From positions 1 to 9,433 of the forward strand of contig JAGSHA010000099.1 in NCBI GenBank assembly GCA_023954795.1: a stretch of 9,433 bases of DNA, in the 5' to 3' direction. Made by a program: the position numbers and the translations under genes. Of the stretch, positions 5,664 through 9,433 are shown piece by piece. The DNA is from Oceanospirillaceae bacterium. GTDB taxonomy: Bacteria; Pseudomonadota; Gammaproteobacteria; Pseudomonadales; Balneatricaceae. Each line of letters starts with the position of its first letter. The first letter of the stretch is position 1. Below the pieces are notes generated by a model, which saw only the letters and a list, made by a program, of their open reading frames with translations, ran no database searches and was not told the DNA's origin.

Positions 5664-7613
5664 ATGACCGATCCACTATGGCAACCGTCAGCTGAGCAGA
5701 TGAGCAACTGCCAGTTGTGGCAGTTTATGCATCAGATAAATACTCATCATCACCATCACCTGTCATCTTACGGTGAAGTGCACCGCTGGTCCGTAAAGCA
5801 TCCCGAACTGTTTTGGCAACTGGTGTGGAACTTCAGTGAAATTATCGCCTCAGCCGACAGCGACCATATTCTGCAACGCGAGCGCCCATTTTATAAAAGC
5901 CGCTGGTTTCCCGAAGCTCGCCTGAACTTTGCTGAAAACCTACTCCGCTATCGAGACGAACACACCGCCATCGTCAGCTGGAACGAAGAGGGGAAACACT
6001 GTTCACTGACCTATGCAGAACTCTTCACTCAGGTTGCGAACGTTGCTCATGCCTTAAAAGCGCATGGCATCTTGCCTGGAGATCGAATTGCAGGCTATAT
6101 GCCCAATATCGCGGAAGCGGTCATCGTCATGCTCGCTGCCACCTCTTTAGGAGCCGTCTGGAGTGCCTGCTCACCCGACTTTGGCATTCAGGGCACACTT
6201 GACCGCTTTGGCCAAATCCAGCCACGGCTGATCTTTACCGCCGATGGCTCTTACTACAACGGCCAGCAAACCGACTGCCTCCATACAATCAACAGCGTGG
6301 CTCAAAAAATTGATTCAGTAGAAAAGATCATCGTCATACCTTATCTCCACAAGAAGCCGGATATAAAAGACATTCACAAAGCCGTACTATTCAGCGAGTT
6401 TGCCCCCGATCAGCAACCTGCAGCTATCGACTTTCTGCAACAACGGTTTAACGACCCGCTCTACATACTCTACTCATCCGGCACCACCGGTGTACCTAAA
6501 TGTATCGTACACAGTGTGGGGGGCACGCTAATTCAGCATATCAAGGAACACCGTTTACACCTGAACCTGAACCGTGAAGACACCTTCTTCTACTACACCA
6601 CGTGCGGCTGGATGATGTGGAATTGGCTCGTCAGCGGGTTGGCCACCGGGGCTAAACTGGTTTTGTATGACGGAGCCCCCTTTGCACCTGATGTAGAGGT
6701 ACTTTGGAAGCTCGCCGATAGTGAAGAGATCAGCATGATGGGCGTCAGCGCCAAGTATCTGTCAGCCATGGAGAAAACCGGACTTTCTCCGATGAATGAT
6801 TATGCACTCACCCGGTTACGGGTACTGCTGTCAACGGGTTCACCTCTTTCCCACGAAAGCTTTGAGTATGTCTACCAACATATTAAAACCAACCTGATGC
6901 TGGCATCTATCTCCGGGGGTACGGACATCATTTCCTGCTTTGCCCTTGGCTGCCCTATTCGCCCCGTGTACCCAGGCGAAATACAGTGCCGGGGGCTCGG
7001 CATGGAGGTTGCTGTGTTTAACGATCATGGACAATCCGTGACCGGAGAAAAGGGTGAGCTGGTCTGCACCGCGCCTTTCCCGTCTATGCCCATTGGATTC
7101 TGGGATGATCCGGAACAGATCCGTTACCATGAAACCTATTTTTCCCGCTTCACCAACGTCTGGGCACATGGCGATTACGCAGAGATTACGGATCATGACG
7201 GTCTGATTATCTACGGACGTTCTGATGCAGTGCTGAACCCGGGCGGCGTACGTATCGGTACAGCTGAAATCTATAGACAAGTAGAACAGCTAGAAGAGGT
7301 GATGGAGAGTATCTGCGTCGGACAACCCTGGAACGGAGACGTCCGGGTCATTCTGTTTGTTCGCTTACAAGCGGATATGACGTTGGATAGCGCACTGGTT
7401 GAAAAGATCAAAGGGGCAATTCTACGAAACACCAGCCCGCATCATGTCCCCGACAAAGTGATTCAGGTCGCCGACATACCGCATACCCTAAGCGGAAAAA
7501 TTGTCGAGCTCGCCGTTAAACAGGTGGTCATGAATGAAGTTGTCGCTAACACCGATGCATTGGCTAATCCCGAAGCCTTAGAGCTATACCGAAACTTGCC
7601 TGTCCTGCAATAA
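5664..7613 (+). CDS. Acetoacetyl-CoA synthetase (acetoacetate-CoA ligase)
   Basis: AACS activates acetoacetate with ATP and CoA through an acyl-adenylate, feeding acetoacetyl-CoA to thiolase or to polyhydroxybutyrate and lipid synthesis. The 649 residues are full family length. The N-terminal ACS-type domain has WFPEARLNFAENLL (81-94). The AMP-binding P-loop is YILYSSGTTGVPKCIVHS (267-284). AACS-specific motifs are LLSTGSPLSHESFEYVY (388-404), ASISGGTDIISCF (414-426) and PGEIQCRGLGMEV (437-449), which separate it from acetyl-CoA synthetase. Later come PFPSMPIGFWDDP (471-483), WAHGDYAEI (500-508) and YGRSDAVLNPGGVRIGTAEIY (517-537, split by the hinge). TLSGKIVELAVK (608-619) carries the catalytic, acetylatable lysine K612. 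Residues 28-32 are five consecutive histidines. The ATG has a strong GAGGTGG site. The gene is flanked by oppositely directed genes and so is probably monocistronic. Confidence 0.96.
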   Translation: MTDPLWQPSAEQMSNCQLWQFMHQINTHHHHHLSSYGEVHRWSVKHPELFWQLVWNFSEIIASADSDHILQRERPFYKSRWFPEARLNFAENLLRYRDEHTAIVSWNEEGKHCSLTYAELFTQVANVAHALKAHGILPGDRIAGYMPNIAEAVIVMLAATSLGAVWSACSPDFGIQGTLDRFGQIQPRLIFTADGSYYNGQQTDCLHTINSVAQKIDSVEKIIVIPYLHKKPDIKDIHKAVLFSEFAPDQQPAAIDFLQQRFNDPLYILYSSGTTGVPKCIVHSVGGTLIQHIKEHRLHLNLNREDTFFYYTTCGWMMWNWLVSGLATGAKLVLYDGAPFAPDVEVLWKLADSEEISMMGVSAKYLSAMEKTGLSPMNDYALTRLRVLLSTGSPLSHESFEYVYQHIKTNLMLASISGGTDIISCFALGCPIRPVYPGEIQCRGLGMEVAVFNDHGQSVTGEKGELVCTAPFPSMPIGFWDDPEQIRYHETYFSRFTNVWAHGDYAEITDHDGLIIYGRSDAVLNPGGVRIGTAEIYRQVEQLEEVMESICVGQPWNGDVRVILFVRLQADMTLDSALVEKIKGAILRNTSPHHVPDKVIQVADIPHTLSGKIVELAVKQVVMNEVVANTDALANPEALELYRNLPVLQ

Positions 7614-7641
7614 AGCCACCCGCGACAGAAACACCTGAACG

Positions 7642-7676
7642 AAAAACCCCAGCGAGAGCAAGCTCTGGCTGGGGTT
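7642..7676 (-). terminator. Rho-independent terminator, minus-strand orientation (raiA/hpf transcript)
   Basis: AACCCCAGC (7645-7653) pairs with GCTGGGGTT (7668-7676), and AGAGC (7655-7659) pairs with GCTCT (7662-7666) around an AA turn, with one G-G mismatch between the two stems. Read leftwards, the stem ends in GGGGTTTTTC, a good T-tract, 96 bases beyond the raiA stop. Read rightwards the tail is only TTCAAAC, so termination of acetoacetyl-CoA synthetase here would be weaker though the hairpin is shared. Confidence 0.8.
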
Positions 7677-7771
7677 CAAACGCCTTATACACCATGTCGT
7701 GAAACTAAAAAGTTACGCGCGATACCTTAACTACACTTCAAGCAACGTAACCTGTATGTGATATGGTTTTA

Positions 7772-8146
7772 TCAAACCAGAACTGCATCCTCATCCATGT
7801 CGTCTGCATCAACACCTGCATCAGAATCCACCTCTTCAGGTTTCTGAGTGCCTTTTTTGTTGACGTGTTTCTGGTGGATTTTATCCAACTGACGATCGAT
7901 TTTATCTTCCAGCCCATCTAATGCTGCGTACAAGTTTGCCGCTTCAGATTTGGCAAATACATCCTTACCAGCAACGTGAACTGTTGCTTCTACTACGGCA
8001 GAACGCTCATCAGACTTTTCAATAGTCACCTGGGCACTGGTAATAGCTTCATAGCGTTCTGCACTACTTTCCAACCATGCGTTGATACGATCACGCAGGG
8101 AATCAGATACTTTGCTGTCATTTCGGTTAGTGATGTTAACGTTCAT
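7772..8146 (-). CDS. raiA: Ribosome hibernation factor, HPF/RaiA family
   Basis: This short HPF/RaiA-type protein binds the decoding region of the 30S subunit and silences ribosomes in stationary phase or stress. It has 124 residues. The family fold runs from MNVNITNRNDSKVSDSLRD (1-19) to YAALDGLEDKIDRQLDKIH (72-90), with the basic helix end HQKHVNKKG (90-98). The remaining residues, from about 103, form an unusually acidic tail with two D-rich stretches (DSDAGVDADDMDED, 107-120). E. coli HPF is 95 residues without such a tail; E. coli RaiA is about 113 with a short acidic end, so this is closer to RaiA in layout. The ATG has AAGGA about 6 bases upstream. It is not next to rpoN, the usual neighbour of hpf, which also favours the RaiA name. 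HPF versus RaiA activity cannot be settled by reading. Confidence 0.9.
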   Translation of the reverse strand: MNVNITNRNDSKVSDSLRDRINAWLESSAERYEAITSAQVTIEKSDERSAVVEATVHVAGKDVFAKSEAANLYAALDGLEDKIDRQLDKIHQKHVNKKGTQKPEEVDSDAGVDADDMDEDAVLV

Positions 8147-8184
8147 AACGAATCCTTACTACTGAGTCACGGTTGACACTTATA

Positions 8185-8212
8185 CTAATACCATGCCCCG
8201 AAATGTTTACAA
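8185..8212 (-). promoter_or_regulatory. Candidate sigma-70 promoter of raiA/hpf
   Basis: On the minus strand TTGTAA (8212-8207) and TATTAG (8190-8185) are separated by 16 bases, each matching consensus at 4 of 6 positions. A start near 8178 would leave a leader of about 32 bases before the raiA ATG. The surrounding DNA is AT-rich. It is the best-placed candidate in the 139-base gap, but moderate in quality. Confidence 0.35.
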
Positions 8213-8285
8213 TAACTTTTTGTAACTCACTGATATAAAAAATGATTTCTGTCAGTTTTTTGCTGCAGTCGCAACACTGAAAGAA

Positions 8286-9323
8286 CTACAGTTCAGAAAC
8301 TAAAAGGCGCGTGAGCTTTGCAGCAGAAATCTCCTGACAACCCGATACATTCTGCCCTGCCCAAAGTGGCGTAAAGTCAGCTTTACCCGCACTCTCGGAG
8401 GCCGCACGCAGTGGGCCTATCGCAGTGCTCGCAAACGGAAACACCGGAGGCAGATCAGACAGCGGTCCTAGTTCTTGCATCACCCTGTTCACGATGCCTC
8501 GCGCTGGACGTCCAGAGAACAGATTGGTCACCGCTGTATGATGCGCTGCACCATCAGACAAAATTTTACGGTGCACTGCACTAGTCTTTGCTTCAGGGCA
8601 TAACATATAAGCCGTTCCGACCTGTGCACCTGCCGCACCCAGGGTAATAACTGAAGACACACCCTGAGCATCTGCGATACCTCCCGCCGCAATGACCGGA
8701 ATATCCACTGCACTAACAATCTGTGGCAACAGAGCCAACGTACCTGCCTGGGTCGTCAAATCATCCGACAAAAACATGCCGCGATGCCCGCCCGCTTCGA
8801 GACCTTGCGCAATGATGCCATCAGCTCCATTGGCTTCAAGCCAGCGCGCTTCCGCAACAGTCGTTGCACTCGAGAGGACTTTTGCGCCCCACGCCTTTAC
8901 CCGTGTCAGCAACTCAGGGGTCGGCAGACCAAAATGAAAACTCACCACCGCCGGTTTAAACTCAGCCAACAGATCAGCGGCTTGCGCGCTAAATGGTACG
9001 CGTGCAGCCCCCTCCGGGATATTTTCTGAGTCAATACCAAGCTCTTCGTAATAGGGGAGCAGCGCTGCACGCCAGCGTGACTCGCGCTCCGCATCAGGCT
9101 CAGGTTGCTGATGGCAAAAGAAATTGACGTTGTAGGGCTTATCCGTTGCCGCGGTGATACGTTCCAGTTCAGTGCGCATGGCGTCCAGGCTGAGCATTCC
9201 GCACGGTAAAGAACCCAACCCGCCTGCATTGGACACAGCAATCGTCAACTCACTGCCCTGCACGCCTGCCATCGGGGCTTGAATAACAGGCGGTTCGATA
9301 TTCAGAAACTCAGTGAGCTGCAT
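8286..9323 (-). CDS. Nitronate monooxygenase (class I, FMN-dependent TIM barrel)
   Basis: NMO oxidises alkyl nitronates such as propionate-3-nitronate using O2 and FMN, and is regarded as a detoxification enzyme. The protein is 345 residues from the start I chose. Class I motifs appear in order: VIQAPMAGV (13-21), VVSFHFGLP (126-134), ATTVAEARWLEANGADGIIAQG (153-174, two adjacent motifs), EAGGHRG (176-182) with catalytic H180, and PVIAAGGIADAQGVSSVITLG (209-229, phosphate-binding loop) leading into GAQVGTAY (232-239). The start giving MQLTEFLN fits the family N-terminus; in-frame ATGs 4 and 9 codons upstream (9338, 9350) would add residues inside the neighbouring gene. With this start the gene overlaps the stop of the upstream CxxCVWD gene by 14 bases, implying coupled translation. 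Enoyl-ACP reductase FabK is related, but the FHFG and EAGGHRG motifs favour NMO. The physiological substrate is unproven. Confidence 0.88.
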   Translation of the reverse strand: MQLTEFLNIEPPVIQAPMAGVQGSELTIAVSNAGGLGSLPCGMLSLDAMRTELERITAATDKPYNVNFFCHQQPEPDAERESRWRAALLPYYEELGIDSENIPEGAARVPFSAQAADLLAEFKPAVVSFHFGLPTPELLTRVKAWGAKVLSSATTVAEARWLEANGADGIIAQGLEAGGHRGMFLSDDLTTQAGTLALLPQIVSAVDIPVIAAGGIADAQGVSSVITLGAAGAQVGTAYMLCPEAKTSAVHRKILSDGAAHHTAVTNLFSGRPARGIVNRVMQELGPLSDLPPVFPFASTAIGPLRAASESAGKADFTPLWAGQNVSGCQEISAAKLTRLLVSEL

Positions 9324-9433
9324 CGCCCTGAGCATTTTCCAGTGCTGCACTTTCCTTGGCTTTCTCTGCCTTCTGTTGCTCCTGCCACACCCGCATCGCT
9401 TCGTAATAGTTGTCCCATACGCAGGGGGAACAA
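9310..9433 (-). CDS. Oxidoreductase-like domain protein (partial, C-terminus only)
   Basis: The last 40 codons of a gene enter from the right edge, beginning with CSPCVWDNYYEAMRVWQEQQ and ending in a charged, alanine-rich tail (KAEKAKESAALENAQGDAAH). The CxxCVWDxY core matches the short oxidoreductase-like domain family, small cysteine-motif proteins of unknown function whose name comes from N-terminal extensions of some oxidoreductases. The start and any earlier cysteine pair are outside the window. The TGA at 9310-9312 lies inside the nitronate monooxygenase gene, so the two are likely co-transcribed and translationally coupled. The frame is supported by the motif and by the overlap geometry. 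A metal or redox role for the cysteines is inference. Confidence 0.7.
   Translation of the reverse strand, partial: CSPCVWDNYYEAMRVWQEQQKAEKAKESAALENAQGDAAH

Noticed and set aside
6840..7280. 146-codon minus-strand open frame
   Set aside because: It is antisense to the conserved C-terminal half of acetoacetyl-CoA synthetase and has no motif or ribosome binding site of note.
8254..8282. Hairpin TGTTGC/GCAGCA, with outer TCAGT/ACTGA arms, downstream of nitronate monooxygenase
   Set aside because: On the minus strand the inner stem is followed by A, not T. A T-run comes about 16 bases later (8239-8244), too far for a convincing intrinsic terminator.

Overview
The window looks like chromosomal DNA of a mid-GC, probably marine, gammaproteobacterium. 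An Oceanospirillales-like host is my guess from gene content: a Klebsiella-style methionine salvage set, a SlyD-type FKBP isomerase beside a VF530-family protein, an acetoacetyl-CoA synthetase and an HPF/RaiA-type hibernation factor. I could not test this by database search. All gene calls come from reading motifs. I saw no insertion sequence, phage integrase, CRISPR array, rRNA or tRNA.

Left part (1-4132): methionine salvage from 5-methylthioribose. mtnK (kinase, minus strand, cut by the left edge) and mtnA (isomerase, plus strand) diverge from a 146-bp intergenic region. mtnB (dehydratase), mtnC (enolase-phosphatase) and mtnD (acireductone dioxygenase) form a tight minus-strand operon that converges on mtnA at a bidirectional terminator. 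Together they turn methylthioribose into 2-keto-4-methylthiobutyrate. The entry nucleosidase (MtnN/Pfs) and the final transaminase are not in the window.

Middle part (4133-5663): a small M15-type metallopeptidase resembling phage endolysins but with no signal peptide. Next, across a terminator, is a VF530-slyD gene pair read on the minus strand. Upstream of VF530 are a perfect TATAAT box and three GGCAC/GTGCC half-sites.

Right part (5664-9433): acetoacetyl-CoA synthetase on the plus strand, which activates acetoacetate for central metabolism. It is followed by a strong hairpin whose T-tract serves the opposite, minus-strand transcript. Then come a minus-strand HPF/RaiA-like ribosome hibernation factor with an acidic tail, a class I nitronate monooxygenase, and the 3' end of an oxidoreductase-like (CxxCVWD) gene overlapping the monooxygenase start.

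No gene-free stretch exceeds 300 bases. I found no convincing new multi-gene system. The most interesting points are non-coding: the half-site cluster at the VF530 promoter, a possible Shine-Dalgarno-masking switch ahead of acetoacetyl-CoA synthetase, and the domesticated lysin-like peptidase.
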